This document shows positions 18,265-27,685 of a stretch of DNA of 64,000 nucleotides, piece by piece. Origin of the DNA: Mycobacteroides chelonae (GTDB lineage: Bacteria; Actinomycetota; Actinomycetes; Mycobacteriales; Mycobacteriaceae); the NCBI GenBank assembly GCA_014204435.1, contig JACHLF010000006.1:1-64000 (forward strand), written 5' to 3'. The translations under genes were made by a program, and so were the position numbers. Below the pieces are notes generated by a model. The model worked only from the letters and a program-made list of their open reading frames with translations. It was not told where the DNA came from and ran no database searches. Each line of letters starts with the position of its first letter. Positions within the stretch are counted from its first letter, which is position 1.

Positions 18265-18936
18265 GTGACAGTCAGGCAGCAGACGGAGGTGTTCCCCGAG
18301 GGGAGCGCCGTGCACCGTCCGCAGGCCACTCCTAAGGGGGAACGGCGGCGACGGGCGTTGATCAGTGCTGCCGCTGACCTCTTGCGGGACAATGGTATTG
18401 ATGCGGTACGGCACCGTGCGGTCGCCCAGCGCGCGGGCCTGCCACTGGCATCCACCACCTACTACTTCTCCTCGCTGGAGGACCTCATCGCTCGCGCTGT
18501 CGAGCATGCGGGCACCCATGAGTTGGAACAGATCCAGGAGCGGCTGTCGTTGGTGCAGTACCGGCGCCGCGGGGCAGCGGCCACCGCCGAGGCCGTCGTG
18601 GACCTGTTGTTCGGTGCGCCGGACTTCGGCGGTGGGGATCAGCTGGTGTCGCGATACGAGCGTGAACTGGCCTGTAGCCGCCACCCAGAACTGCGCGAGG
18701 TACAGCAGCGGCTGCGCGGACAACGCGACGACGCCGTGGCCCAGGTGGTGCGCCGGTCTGGTCGGTCGATCGACAACGACCATGTCGCGGTGCTGATTTC
18801 GACGGTCGACGGGGCGATGGTGGGAGCGCTCACCGAGGCCGCGACCAGTCCGCAGGCAACGGCGACGGCCATGTTGGTGGACGTCATCGACGTGCTTGCT
18901 CCCCTGGAAGCAGAGCAGCTCGCGGAGTCGATTTAG
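18265..18936 (+). CDS. TetR-family regulator (Rv0775-like)
   Basis: A 223-aa TetR regulator with HTH in NGIDAVRHRAVAQRAGLPLASTTYYFSSLEDL (about 43-75) and a helical C-terminal domain. In M. tuberculosis the equivalent (Rv0775) also sits between the Rv0774c esterase and purB. It ends 54 nt upstream of purB; because purB has its own promoter signal the two are probably separate units. Targets are unknown; the esterases are candidates by position. Confidence 0.88.
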   Translation: MTVRQQTEVFPEGSAVHRPQATPKGERRRRALISAAADLLRDNGIDAVRHRAVAQRAGLPLASTTYYFSSLEDLIARAVEHAGTHELEQIQERLSLVQYRRRGAAATAEAVVDLLFGAPDFGGGDQLVSRYERELACSRHPELREVQQRLRGQRDDAVAQVVRRSGRSIDNDHVAVLISTVDGAMVGALTEAATSPQATATAMLVDVIDVLAPLEAEQLAESI

Positions 18937-18977
18937 GCCGATGAGCCTCTTGGGCGAAGAGCATTTATCCGCCCCCA

Positions 18978-18989
18978 TAGACTCTAGTC
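18978..18989 (+). promoter_or_regulatory. purB -10 element, leaderless start
   Basis: TAGACT (18978-18983), six bases, then the purB GTG. The spacing puts the start site on the G of GTG. Confidence 0.6.
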
Positions 18990-20408
18990 GTGCAAATCCC
19001 TAACGTTCTGGCATCTCGGTACGCGAGCGGCACCATGGCTGCGCTGTGGTCACCGCAGTCAAAGGTGGTGCTGGAGCGCCAGTTGTGGATCGCGGTGCTG
19101 CGCGCGCAACGCGATCTGGGCATCGATGTTCCCGACGGCGTCATCGAGGACTACGAGCGTGTGGTCGAGAACGTCGATTTGGATTCGATCGCGGCCCGCG
19201 AGCGTGTCACCCGTCACGATGTGAAGGCCCGCATCGAGGAGTTCAATGCGCTGGCCGGGCATGAGCAGATCCACAAGGGCATGACCAGCCGCGATCTCAC
19301 CGAGAACGTGGAGCAGCTGCAGATCCGCCGTTCGCTGGAGTATGTGCACGCCCACGGAGTCGCCGTGGCGGCGCGGCTTACCCGCCATGCCGTCGAGTAT
19401 CGGGACGTGGTGATGGCCGGGCGCAGCCACAATGTGGCCGCGCAGGCAACCACGCTGGGTAAGCGGTTCGCCTCGGCGGCCGATGAGACGCTGATCGCGT
19501 TGACTCGGCTGCGAGAGCTCCTCGATCGCTATCCACTGCGGGGTATCAAGGGCCCGATGGGCACCGGGCAGGACATGCTGGATCTGCTGGATGGGGATAC
19601 CGCAAAGCTGGCCGAGCTGGAGGAGCGGGTTGCGGGCTTCCTCGGCTTTTCCACGACCCTGACCAGCGTCGGCCAGGTGTACCCGCGCTCGCTGGATCAC
19701 GATGTGGTGTCGGCGCTGGTGCAGTTCGGCGCCGGTCCGTCCTCGCTGGCGCACACCATCCGGCTGATGGCCGGGCACGAGCTGGTCACCGAGGGCTTCG
19801 CACCAGGGCAGGTGGGCAGCTCGGCGATGCCGCACAAGATGAACACCCGCAGCTGCGAACGCGTCAACGGTCTGCAGGTGATCCTGCGCGGATACGGGTC
19901 CATGGCTGCGGAACTGGCTGGCGCGCAATGGAACGAAGGCGATGTGTTCTGTTCGGTGGTGCGCCGTGTGGCGCTGCCCGACGCCTTCTTCGCCATCGAC
20001 GGGATGATCGAGACCTTCCTGACGGTGCTCGACGAGTTCGGTGCGTATCCGGCGGTGATCGACCGCGAGCTGCGTCGTTACCTGCCGTTCCTGGCGACCA
20101 CCAAGGTGCTGATGGCGGCGGTGCGTGCCGGAGTTGGACGCGAGGAAGCCCACGAGGTCATCAAGGAGCACGCCGTCGCGACGGCGCTTGCCATGCGTGA
20201 AAAGGGTGCGGAGCCAAATCTTTTGGGTCTGCTTGCCGATGATCCACGGTTGCCGTTGGACACCGATGCCTTGGAGGCCGCGCTCGCCGACCGCGCCTCC
20301 TTCACCGGGGCTGCCGCCGATCAGGTGGATCGGGTGGTCGCCGCGGTCTCCGAACTCGTCGATGCCTACCCTGAAGCCGCTGCGTACAACCCGGGTGCCA
20401 TTCTGTAA
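18990..20408 (+). CDS. purB: Adenylosuccinate lyase
   Basis: A 472-aa fumarase/aspartase-superfamily enzyme. It removes fumarate from SAICAR (giving AICAR) and from adenylosuccinate (giving AMP), so it acts in IMP and AMP synthesis. Seen: [35 protein letters not shown] and the superfamily signature [12 protein letters not shown] with the flexible catalytic loop Ser. The start is GTG 18990 without a Shine-Dalgarno site. Length matches mycobacterial PurB. Confidence 0.97.
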   Translation: MQIPNVLASRYASGTMAALWSPQSKVVLERQLWIAVLRAQRDLGIDVPDGVIEDYERVVENVDLDSIAARERVTRHDVKARIEEFNALAGHEQIHKGMTSRDLTENVEQLQIRRSLEYVHAHGVAVAARLTRHAVEYRDVVMAGRSHNVAAQATTLGKRFASAADETLIALTRLRELLDRYPLRGIKGPMGTGQDMLDLLDGDTAKLAELEERVAGFLGFSTTLTSVGQVYPRSLDHDVVSALVQFGAGPSSLAHTIRLMAGHELVTEGFAPGQVGSSAMPHKMNTRSCERVNGLQVILRGYGSMAAELAGAQWNEGDVFCSVVRRVALPDAFFAIDGMIETFLTVLDEFGAYPAVIDRELRRYLPFLATTKVLMAAVRAGVGREEAHEVIKEHAVATALAMREKGAEPNLLGLLADDPRLPLDTDALEAALADRASFTGAAADQVDRVVAAVSELVDAYPEAAAYNPGAIL

Positions 20409-20509
20409 ACCATTCGGCCAGCTGCTGCCACGTTTCGCGTCGATGCAGCTGGCCGAGCCGGCGGAGTGGCCGCGCAGTAATCGGCGCACCGGCATTCGTC
20501 ACATGGTCC

Positions 20510-21190
20510 TCACGGCGAGATGACGTCTATGCGGGGCGTTGAGGTGGAACCGCCGGCCTGAGTGTCCTCTCGGCGCCAGGTGCGCGGCGCGCTGATGCCC
20601 GAGGCTTTCAATTCGATAGCGGCCAGGCCGCGTATCGCGGGGATGTTCTGTGAGCGCCACGCCGCGACGGGATCCGGGGTGACCACCGCCAGCTTCCTCA
20701 ATGGTCGGTTGGCCAGCGCCCGCAGCGCCAGCAGCTGCTCACCGGCGGGCGTGGCCGCCAGCTGTACCGCCACCAGCTTGCGGCGAAAGAACCTGATCCG
20801 CAAAAAGATCCAGGGGCCCGCGAATGCCAGGATGGGCGGTGCGGCGACCGCAATCGCCAACACGACCGCCAGCCAGGTCGCGGTGGTGTCCAGGTTGTGG
20901 CCGGCGCCGGCCAGATCGGCGGCCGCTTCGCTGGCGGCGCGCAGCGGTCCACCCACCTTGTCGCCCACCAACGGAATCCTGTGCGCGCTGTCGCCTGCGG
21001 AGTTCAGATTGTCCGAAATACCGTCGGCGCCGTCCTTCACCTGACGGCCAACCTCGGCGATCGTGGCCACCGCCGCGTGCACAGCAAGTCCGACGAACAC
21101 CCAGATCGTGGTCCAGATCACGACCGCTACATCGCTGAGCAGCTGACCGAGCAACCGTCCTGGTCGGGTCGAGTAGGGAAGGAATCGCAT
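20510..21190 (-). CDS. Membrane protein (Rv0779c-like)
   Basis: A 226-aa protein found beside purC in mycobacteria. Two membrane spans: about 14-40 ([26 protein letters not shown]) and about 103-130 ([25 protein letters not shown]), with an Ala/Gly/Asp-rich outer loop between them. The C-terminal part is cytoplasmic, with [21 protein letters not shown]. Function unknown. The start (ATG 21190) is only 18 nt from the purC ATG on the other strand, so the promoters overlap. An upstream extension to 21775 would lie antisense to purC and is rejected. Confidence 0.85.
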   Translation of the reverse strand: MRFLPYSTRPGRLLGQLLSDVAVVIWTTIWVFVGLAVHAAVATIAEVGRQVKDGADGISDNLNSAGDSAHRIPLVGDKVGGPLRAASEAAADLAGAGHNLDTTATWLAVVLAIAVAAPPILAFAGPWIFLRIRFFRRKLVAVQLAATPAGEQLLALRALANRPLRKLAVVTPDPVAAWRSQNIPAIRGLAAIELKASGISAPRTWRREDTQAGGSTSTPRIDVISP

Positions 21191-21196
21191 GAATCG

Positions 21197-21208
21197 TAGG
21201 ATGGCACG
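21197..21208 (+). promoter_or_regulatory. purC -10 element, leaderless start
   Basis: TAGGAT (21197-21202), six bases, then the purC ATG. The element overlaps the 5' region of the divergent membrane-protein gene. Confidence 0.6.
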
Positions 21209-22102
21209 ATGCGTCCTTCGCTGTCCGATTACCAGCATGTGGCCAGCGGAAAGGTCCGTGAGCTGTACCGAGTCGATGACGAGCACCTGTTGTTCGTCGC
21301 GACCGACCGAATTTCCGCATTCGATTTCGTGCTCGATACGCCGATACCTGACAAGGGGCGCATCCTCACCGCGATGAGCGTGTTCTTCTTCGGGCTGTTG
21401 ACCGTGCCGAATCATCTGGCCGGCCCGCCCGACGACCCGCGCATTCCCGACGAGGTATTGGGTAGGGCGCTGCTCGTGCGGCGGCTCGACATGCTTCCCG
21501 TCGAGTGTGTGGCGCGTGGATACCTCACCGGATCCGGACTGCTCGATTACCAGCGCACCGGTGCGGTGTGCGGCTATGTGCTGCCGCAGGGGCTCGGCGA
21601 GGCCAGCCGTCTGGATCCGCCGTTGTTTACCCCGGCCACCAAGGCTGAGATCGGTGAGCACGATATGAACGTGGACTTCGCGGCGGTGGTGGATCTGGTG
21701 GGCGGCGCGCGTGCCAACCAGCTGCGCGACGAGACCATCAAGATCTATACCCGGGCAGCCGCCCACGCGCTGCACAAGGGAATCATTCTGGCTGACACCA
21801 AGTTCGAATTCGGTGTCGACATCGAGGGCACCCTGGTGCTGGCCGACGAGGTGTTCACACCTGACTCTTCCCGCTACTGGGATGTCGCCAACTATCAGGC
21901 CGGTGTGGTGCAGGACAGCTTCGACAAGCAGTTCGTGCGCAATTGGCTCACCGGGCCGGAATCGGGATGGGATCGTGTGTCCGATACTCCGCCGCCGCCC
22001 TTGCCCGACGCGGTGGCGGTTGCCACTCGTGAACGTTATATCGAAGCATATGAACGTATTTCAGGGCTGAGCTTCGCCGATTGGATCGGCCCGTCGGCGT
22101 GA
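21209..22102 (+). CDS. purC: SAICAR synthetase
   Basis: A 297-aa phosphoribosylaminoimidazole-succinocarboxamide synthase, joining aspartate to CAIR with ATP. Seen: GKVRELY (residues 14-20), [20 protein letters not shown], the PurC signatures [13 protein letters not shown] and LADTKFEFG, and [12 protein letters not shown]. Length is typical of actinobacteria. Its stop overlaps the ptrB start (GTGA), so PurC and the oligopeptidase are translationally coupled, as in M. tuberculosis purC-ptrBa. Confidence 0.97.
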   Translation: MRPSLSDYQHVASGKVRELYRVDDEHLLFVATDRISAFDFVLDTPIPDKGRILTAMSVFFFGLLTVPNHLAGPPDDPRIPDEVLGRALLVRRLDMLPVECVARGYLTGSGLLDYQRTGAVCGYVLPQGLGEASRLDPPLFTPATKAEIGEHDMNVDFAAVVDLVGGARANQLRDETIKIYTRAAAHALHKGIILADTKFEFGVDIEGTLVLADEVFTPDSSRYWDVANYQAGVVQDSFDKQFVRNWLTGPESGWDRVSDTPPPPLPDAVAVATRERYIEAYERISGLSFADWIGPSA

Positions 22103-24231
22103 GCGGGTCGGTACGCCCCCCCACCGCGAACCGCATCGAAACTTTCCGCGAGTATCACGGGGATACCTTCGTCGACCCATATGAATGGATGCGGGAGAAG
22201 GAAAGTCCCGCGGTCATCGCGCACCTGGAGGCCGAGAACGCCTACGTCGACGACCAACTCGGACACCTGGAAGGTTTGCGCACCAGCATCTTCGGTGAGA
22301 TCAAGTCGCGCACCAAGGAGACCGACCTTTCGATCCCCACGCGGATGGGCCGATGGTGGTATTACGCCCGTAGCTTCGAGGGCAAGCAGTACGGTGTTCA
22401 TTGCCGTCGCCCGATAGGCGATCCGGACGATTGGACGCCGCCGACTCTGGATCATGACGTTCCCGGGGAGCAGATCCTGCTCGACGGTAACCTCGAAGCG
22501 GAGGGCCACGACTTCTTTTCCCTCGGCGCCGCGACCGTCAGTCCGGACGGCAATACCCTGGCCTACTCGGTAGACGTCGTCGGCCACGAGATGTACACAC
22601 TGCGGTTCAAGGACTTGCGTACTGGCGAGATGTACCCGGACGAGATCGCCGATATCGGTGCGGGTGCCACGTGGGCGATGGACAGCCGCACCCTGTACTA
22701 CCCAGTGATCGATGAAGCGTTCCGGCCCTATGCTATTCGCAGGTACACGCTGGGCAGCGGCGCCGAACCTGTCGAGGTCTTTTCGGAGCCCGACGAGCGA
22801 TTTTGGATCGGAGTGGGCCGCACCCGCAGCGACCGCCTTGTCGCCATCAGCGTGCATTCCTCGGTCACCTCCGAGATCTTGATCGGCGATGCTGCCGATC
22901 CTGCCGCGACCTTCTCGCCGGTCTGGTTGCGCCGCACCGGTGTCGAATACACCGTCGATCACATCGTGGTGGGTGGCGAGGATCGGCTTCTCGTCCTACA
23001 CAACGACGGCGCGGTGAACTTCGCGCTTGCTGACCTGCCGTTCGCCGCGGTGGCGGAAGGGCCCGCCGACCCGGCGCTGGCTCGTACCCTGATCCCGCAC
23101 CGCGACGATGTGCGGCTCGATGGTGTGGAGGCGTTCGCCGAACGTTTCGTGATCGGTTATCGCCGGGAAGCGCTGCCGCGCATTCAGGTATGGCCGATCA
23201 CATCCGACGGCTACGGCGCACCCCAGGAGGTGGAGTTCGACTCCGAACTCATGCTGTCGGGCCTGGGAGACAACCCTGAATGGAACTCGCCGCTGCTGCG
23301 GGTGGGCTGCACCTCCTTCATCACCCCGACGCGTGTCTACGACCTTGACGTTCATACCGGGGAGCGCCGGCTGCTCAAGGAGCAGCCGGTCCTGGGCGGT
23401 TACCGTCGCGGGGAATATGTCGAGCGGCGCGAATGGGCGGTCGCCGAGGACGGGACCCGGATACCGCTCTCGGTGGTGCACCGCAGAGACATTCAGTCAC
23501 CGTGCCCAACTGTGTTGTACGGGTACGGCGCCTACGAGATGTGCGAGGACCCGCAGTTCAGCATCGGAAGGCTCTCGCTATTAGACAGGGGAGTGGTGTT
23601 CGTCATCGCCCACGTCCGCGGCGGTGGCGAGATGGGTCGTCTCTGGTACGAGGACGGCAAGATGCTGCACAAGAAGCACAGCTTCACCGACTTCGTCGCG
23701 GCGGCAAGACACTTGGTCGATTCCGGCGTCGCACTGCCGGATCGACTGGTGGCCTGGGGAGGCAGCGCGGGCGGCCTGCTGGTGGGTGCGGCGGTGAATC
23801 TGGCGCCCGAGCTTTTCGCCGGGGTGTTGGCACAGGTTCCTTTCGTGGACCCCGTCACCACCATCTGCGATCCGTCGCTGCCGCTCACCGTCACCGAGTG
23901 GGACGAATGGGGAAACCCCTTGGAAGAAAAGGATGTCTACGAGTACATCAAGTCCTACTCGCCGTACGAGAACATCCGCGCGACCGCGTACCCCACCATA
24001 CTCGCGATGACCTCGCTGCATGACTCGCGGGTGCTGTACGTCGAACCCGCCAAATGGGTCGCCGAGCTGCGACACACCACCACCGGCGAGCGCCCCATCC
24101 TGCTGCGCACCGAGATGACGGCCGGGCACGGCGGCATCAGTGGGCGTTACGAACGCTGGAAGGAAACCGCCTTCCAGCTCGCCTGGGTGCTCGGTGTCCT
24201 CGGCGCCCAGGGAGGGAAGTCAGATGTCTGA
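22099..24231 (+). CDS. ptrB: Oligopeptidase B (protease II)
   Basis: A 710-aa prolyl-oligopeptidase-family serine peptidase that cleaves after Arg or Lys in short peptides in the cytoplasm. The N-terminal beta-propeller (about 75-420) is followed by the alpha/beta hydrolase domain with Ser in [11 protein letters not shown], Asp in SLHDSRV and His in [11 protein letters not shown]. In M. tuberculosis the gene is split into ptrBa and ptrBb; here it is one open frame. GTG 22099 is chosen for its overlap with the purC stop; TTG 22081 is an in-frame alternative. The 3' end overlaps the broken SDR gene by 8 nt. Confidence 0.94.
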   Translation: MSGSVRPPTANRIETFREYHGDTFVDPYEWMREKESPAVIAHLEAENAYVDDQLGHLEGLRTSIFGEIKSRTKETDLSIPTRMGRWWYYARSFEGKQYGVHCRRPIGDPDDWTPPTLDHDVPGEQILLDGNLEAEGHDFFSLGAATVSPDGNTLAYSVDVVGHEMYTLRFKDLRTGEMYPDEIADIGAGATWAMDSRTLYYPVIDEAFRPYAIRRYTLGSGAEPVEVFSEPDERFWIGVGRTRSDRLVAISVHSSVTSEILIGDAADPAATFSPVWLRRTGVEYTVDHIVVGGEDRLLVLHNDGAVNFALADLPFAAVAEGPADPALARTLIPHRDDVRLDGVEAFAERFVIGYRREALPRIQVWPITSDGYGAPQEVEFDSELMLSGLGDNPEWNSPLLRVGCTSFITPTRVYDLDVHTGERRLLKEQPVLGGYRRGEYVERREWAVAEDGTRIPLSVVHRRDIQSPCPTVLYGYGAYEMCEDPQFSIGRLSLLDRGVVFVIAHVRGGGEMGRLWYEDGKMLHKKHSFTDFVAAARHLVDSGVALPDRLVAWGGSAGGLLVGAAVNLAPELFAGVLAQVPFVDPVTTICDPSLPLTVTEWDEWGNPLEEKDVYEYIKSYSPYENIRATAYPTILAMTSLHDSRVLYVEPAKWVAELRHTTTGERPILLRTEMTAGHGGISGRYERWKETAFQLAWVLGVLGAQGGKSDV

Positions 24232-24771
24232 TGAGGTCGTCGTCGTCACCGGCGTCGGCGATCCTGGCAGTCGATCTGGTCGGGGTTGCCCTGGTGTTGG
24301 AGGAGTTCGGCACGATCATCGCCGCGGGTGGAGCGGGCCACATGCCGATGGAACTGAGCGCTAACCAAGAACGGGAACTGGCCACCCTCGGCGCCGAGGA
24401 TCTGCTCGCCCTGCCATACGTCGCAAGCATCGAGTATCCGGCGGTGGCATACCAATTATCCAAGCGTGCCAACCACATTCGTGTGCGTTCGGCCGCTCGC
24501 CACTGGGGTTCGCGCGGAGCCCGCATCAACTCGATAAGTCCGGGCGTGGTGTCCACCAAGATGGGGCACCAGGAACTTGCCTCGGAGACAGGCGCCGTCA
24601 CGAAAGCTCTGATCGAGGGCTCGGCGTCCAGACGGATCGGCACTTCCGACGACATCGCGGCGGCCACCGCATTCCTACTCGGGCCCGAGGCGCCCTACAT
24701 CACCGGGACCGATCTGTTGGTCGACGGTGGCGTGATCGCCTCGGTGCGGTCCGGTCAGCTGATGACCGAAT
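24224..24771 (+). pseudogene. Short-chain dehydrogenase, deleted and frameshifted
   Basis: ATG 24224 opens [12 protein letters not shown], a classic SDR nucleotide-binding start, then the frame breaks at about 24260. The other frame resumes with AILAVDLVGVALVLEEFG and continues with AYQLSKRANHIRVRSAARHW (Tyr and Lys of the YxxxK motif), RINSISPGVVSTKM and LLVDGGVIASVRSGQL. An intact SDR has roughly 70-80 residues between the two parts, including the rest of the cofactor fold, so an internal deletion explains both loss and frameshift. IIAAGGAGHMPMEL also looks shortened. The second frame has no stop at the usual place and runs into the convergent sugar transporter. Confidence 0.8.
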
Positions 24772-26158
24772 CCATGTCCTCCAGTGATCGGCCCTTGGTT
24801 TCGTTTACCCACCGCGCCACGAACACCAGGGACAGCACCGCGCAGATGGCGTAGAACCCGTAGGCGATTCCCAATGAGTCGCGCAGCGCGGGGAAGCTGA
24901 CTGTCACCAGCCAGTTGGCGGCCCAGTTCCCCGCCGTGGCTACACCCATGGCTGCGGCGCGGATCCGGTTGGGGAAGATCTCGCCGAGCAGCACCCAGAC
25001 CACCGGACCCCAGGACATTCCGAACGCCACCACAAACAGGTTGGCGGCGACCAGCGCAACCGGACCGGCCACGGGCCCCAGGTGTGGCTTGCCGTCCACC
25101 ATGGCAGCGGAACTGAAGACGATCGCCATGGTGCCCAGGGGCGCGGCCATACCCGCAGAACCGATGAGCAACAAGGGCTTGCGGCCTACCCGGTCGATCA
25201 GGGCGATGGCCACCAGTGTGGTGGCGATGTTCGTGATCGAGGTGATGACCGTGATGGTGAAGGACGAACTCTCGCCGAACCCGACCGCCTGCCACAGCAC
25301 ATTGGAGTAGTAGAAGATCACGTTGATGCCCACCAACTGCTGAAACACCGCCAGCGCCACACCAACCCACACGATGGCGTGTAAGCCGCCGGAAGGCTTG
25401 CGCAGATCGCGCCACGAGGGCGCGGTGCTCTGATCGAGTGTCTCCTGAATCCTGGTGATCGTGATGTCCAGGTTCTTCTGCCCGAGAAGCGTCCTGAGCA
25501 CCGTGCGCGCTTCGGGAATGCGATGCGTGGCAACGAGGTAACGGGGCGACTCCGGGATGGTGAAGGCCAGCGCCCCATAGACCAGCGCCGGTAGCGCCAT
25601 CGCCAGAAACATCCAGCGCCAGGCGGGCAGCCCCAGCCACAGTTCACCGCGGGAGCTGCCGGCGAGATGCGCCAGTAGCCAGTCGACGGTCAGCGACAGG
25701 AAGATTCCCGTGACGATCGCCAGTTGCTGCAGGGAACCCAGCCGGCCGCGGATGTTCGACGGGGAGGTCTCGGCGATATACGCCGGCGCGATGAGCGACG
25801 CCACGCCCACCCCCACACCGCCGATCACGCGGAAGACGACGAGCAGCTCGATGTTCGGTGACAGCCCGGCCCCCACCGCGCTCAGCAGGAACAGGGCGGC
25901 AGCGATCTTCATGACCGCCACCCGCCCGATCCGGTCCGCGACGCGCCCGGCTGTCATGGCGCCGAGGGCAGCACCCAGGAGCACCGAGGCGACCGCGAAA
26001 CCCAACTCGGCGTCACGGATGGCGAACTGGTCCTGAACTGCCTGTACCGCACCGTTGATGACGGCGCTGTCGTATCCGAAGAGGAGGCCTCCCAGCGCAG
26101 CCACCGACGCGATCCGCAGCGCACTGCGGCCAGAGGAGAATTCGTCCTCCTCGCTCAT
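24755..26158 (-). CDS. Sugar porter (MFS), SugI/XylE-like
   Basis: A 467-aa major facilitator protein of the sugar porter family with 12 helices. Diagnostic segments: GGLLFGYDSAVINGA in helix 1, ADRIGR after helix 2, PAYIAETSPSNIRGRLG, PESPRYLVATH, FQQLVGINVIFYYSNVLW in helix 7, DRVGRKPLL, and NETKGRSLEDMD at the end. It probably imports a hexose or pentose with H+. The start ATG 26158 follows GGGAGG with 6-nt spacing; an in-frame start at 26173 is less likely. It is divergent from the peroxidase gene 68 nt away. Confidence 0.9.
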   Translation of the reverse strand: MSEEDEFSSGRSALRIASVAALGGLLFGYDSAVINGAVQAVQDQFAIRDAELGFAVASVLLGAALGAMTAGRVADRIGRVAVMKIAAALFLLSAVGAGLSPNIELLVVFRVIGGVGVGVASLIAPAYIAETSPSNIRGRLGSLQQLAIVTGIFLSLTVDWLLAHLAGSSRGELWLGLPAWRWMFLAMALPALVYGALAFTIPESPRYLVATHRIPEARTVLRTLLGQKNLDITITRIQETLDQSTAPSWRDLRKPSGGLHAIVWVGVALAVFQQLVGINVIFYYSNVLWQAVGFGESSSFTITVITSITNIATTLVAIALIDRVGRKPLLLIGSAGMAAPLGTMAIVFSSAAMVDGKPHLGPVAGPVALVAANLFVVAFGMSWGPVVWVLLGEIFPNRIRAAAMGVATAGNWAANWLVTVSFPALRDSLGIAYGFYAICAVLSLVFVARWVNETKGRSLEDMDSVIS

Positions 26159-26226
26159 AAAAACCTCCCGCAACGTTGCGTACTGTCCGAACAGTCAACC
26201 ATTGCACCACCGGTACCGTGGTCGGC

Positions 26227-26715
26227 ATGCCCGATCTCGCCTCCATCCCGTTGACCGCCCTGGACGGCTCGGAGCTGTCACTGTCCGAATACGCCGGCCG
26301 CGTCGTGCTGGTGGTCAACGTCGCGTCCAAATGCGGCCTGACCCCGCAGTACGCGGCGTTGGAGAAGCTGGCCACCGACTACGCCGACCGCGGTTTGACG
26401 GTGCTTGGGGTGCCCTGCAACCAGTTCATGGGCCAGGAGCCGGGCACGGCGGAAGAAATTCAGACGTTCTGTTCCACCACCTACGGCGTGAGTTTCCCGC
26501 TGCTGGAGAAGACCGACGTCAACGGCGAGAGCAGGCATCCGCTGTACGTCGAGCTCACCAAGACCGAGGATGCCACGGGCGCCGCCGGGGACGTGCAGTG
26601 GAACTTCGAGAAGTTCTTGATCGCACGGGATGGCTCGGTGACCAACAGATTCCGGCCGACGACGGTGCCGGACGCTCCCGAGGTGATCGCGGCCATCGAG
26701 AAGGAGCTGGGGTAG
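26227..26715 (+). CDS. Glutathione peroxidase-family protein
   Basis: A 162-aa thioredoxin-fold peroxidase with Cys36 in NVASKCGLTPQY, in place of selenocysteine, the VLGVPCNQFMGQEPG motif and WNFEKFL. Cys-type members generally use thioredoxin, not glutathione, and mycobacteria lack glutathione, so a role as thioredoxin-dependent peroxidase reducing H2O2 or lipid peroxides in the cytoplasm is inferred. ATG 26227 fits family length. Confidence 0.93.
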   Translation: MPDLASIPLTALDGSELSLSEYAGRVVLVVNVASKCGLTPQYAALEKLATDYADRGLTVLGVPCNQFMGQEPGTAEEIQTFCSTTYGVSFPLLEKTDVNGESRHPLYVELTKTEDATGAAGDVQWNFEKFLIARDGSVTNRFRPTTVPDAPEVIAAIEKELG

Positions 26716-26799
26716 CACCTTCGGCGTGGTACTCGAGCGTTCTTTTCGATGCGGGGTGTCTGACACCTTGCGTACATCTGACGTTGCCACACTGGGGGC

Positions 26800-27504
26800 A
26801 TGGCAGGACAGTTGCTGGTATCGGTATCGGGAATCTGCGACCGCACCCTCGACGAGATCGCTGTGTTTACTGAGGAAATGGACAAGCGGTCCATCCCGCT
26901 GTCGTTCTTGGTGGCCCCTCGATTGAAGGGCAAGTACCGTCTGGTCGAGGATCAGCCGACGGTCGATTGGCTGGCCGCGCGGCGCTCACGGGGCGATGCG
27001 ATCGTCTTGCACGGCTACGACCAGGCCGCGACCAAGAAGCGCCGCGAGGAGTTCGCCGCCCTGCCCGCGCATGAGGCCAACCTGCGTCTGATGGCAGCAG
27101 ACCGAGTGATGGAGCAGACCGGATTACGCACGCGGCTGTTCGCCGCGCCCGGTTGGATGGCCTCCACTGGTGCCATTGAGATGTTGCCGCGCAACGGTTT
27201 CCGCCTGAACATCGGGCTCTCGGAGATCACCGACCTGGTACGCGGCACCTCGGTGCGGGCCCGGGTGCTGGGTATCGGCGAGGGATTTCTCTCCGAGCCG
27301 TGGTGGTGCCGGATGCTAGTGCTGTCGGCGGCGCGCACTGCCCGCCGTGACGGTGTGGTGCGGGTGGCCATCTCGGCGAAGCACCTACGTAAGCCCGGCC
27401 CCCGCCAGGCGATGATCGACGCCATCGATCTCGCGCTGCTACACGGGTCGGCACCGGGTGTCTACGAGTGGTTGCCCAAGCAGGTATTGCGCAGCGTAGC
27501 TTAG
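26800..27504 (+). CDS. DUF2334 polysaccharide deacetylase-like protein
   Basis: A 234-aa protein, counterpart of Rv0784. Its order of motifs (SVSGICDRTLDEIAVFTEEM, FLVAPRLKGKYRL, DAIVLHGYDQ, FAAPGWMAS) is that of the DUF2334 family, a branch of the carbohydrate esterase 4/NodB fold. No signal peptide is present. Substrate is unproven. It precedes the flavoprotein gene, as Rv0784 precedes Rv0785. Confidence 0.85.
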   Translation: MAGQLLVSVSGICDRTLDEIAVFTEEMDKRSIPLSFLVAPRLKGKYRLVEDQPTVDWLAARRSRGDAIVLHGYDQAATKKRREEFAALPAHEANLRLMAADRVMEQTGLRTRLFAAPGWMASTGAIEMLPRNGFRLNIGLSEITDLVRGTSVRARVLGIGEGFLSEPWWCRMLVLSAARTARRDGVVRVAISAKHLRKPGPRQAMIDAIDLALLHGSAPGVYEWLPKQVLRSVA

Positions 27505-27685
27505 AGTTTAGTAGTTTGCCATATCCCCTAGGTACGGGCTTGTGTCCGCGATCTCTTGGGTGCGGTAGAGCCTCCGGCGACCTCCCCGCCGGTATCACCA
27601 AAGGGCAGTATGGCGATGGCTTTGTGCTTTCACCGCAAGGAAGTTGGACCTTTTAATCATCAATCGTCCCCGCTACGGTGAACCG

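Noticed and set aside
20510..21775. 421-codon reading of the Rv0779c-like gene
   Set aside because: The first 195 codons are antisense to purC; the true start is ATG 21190.
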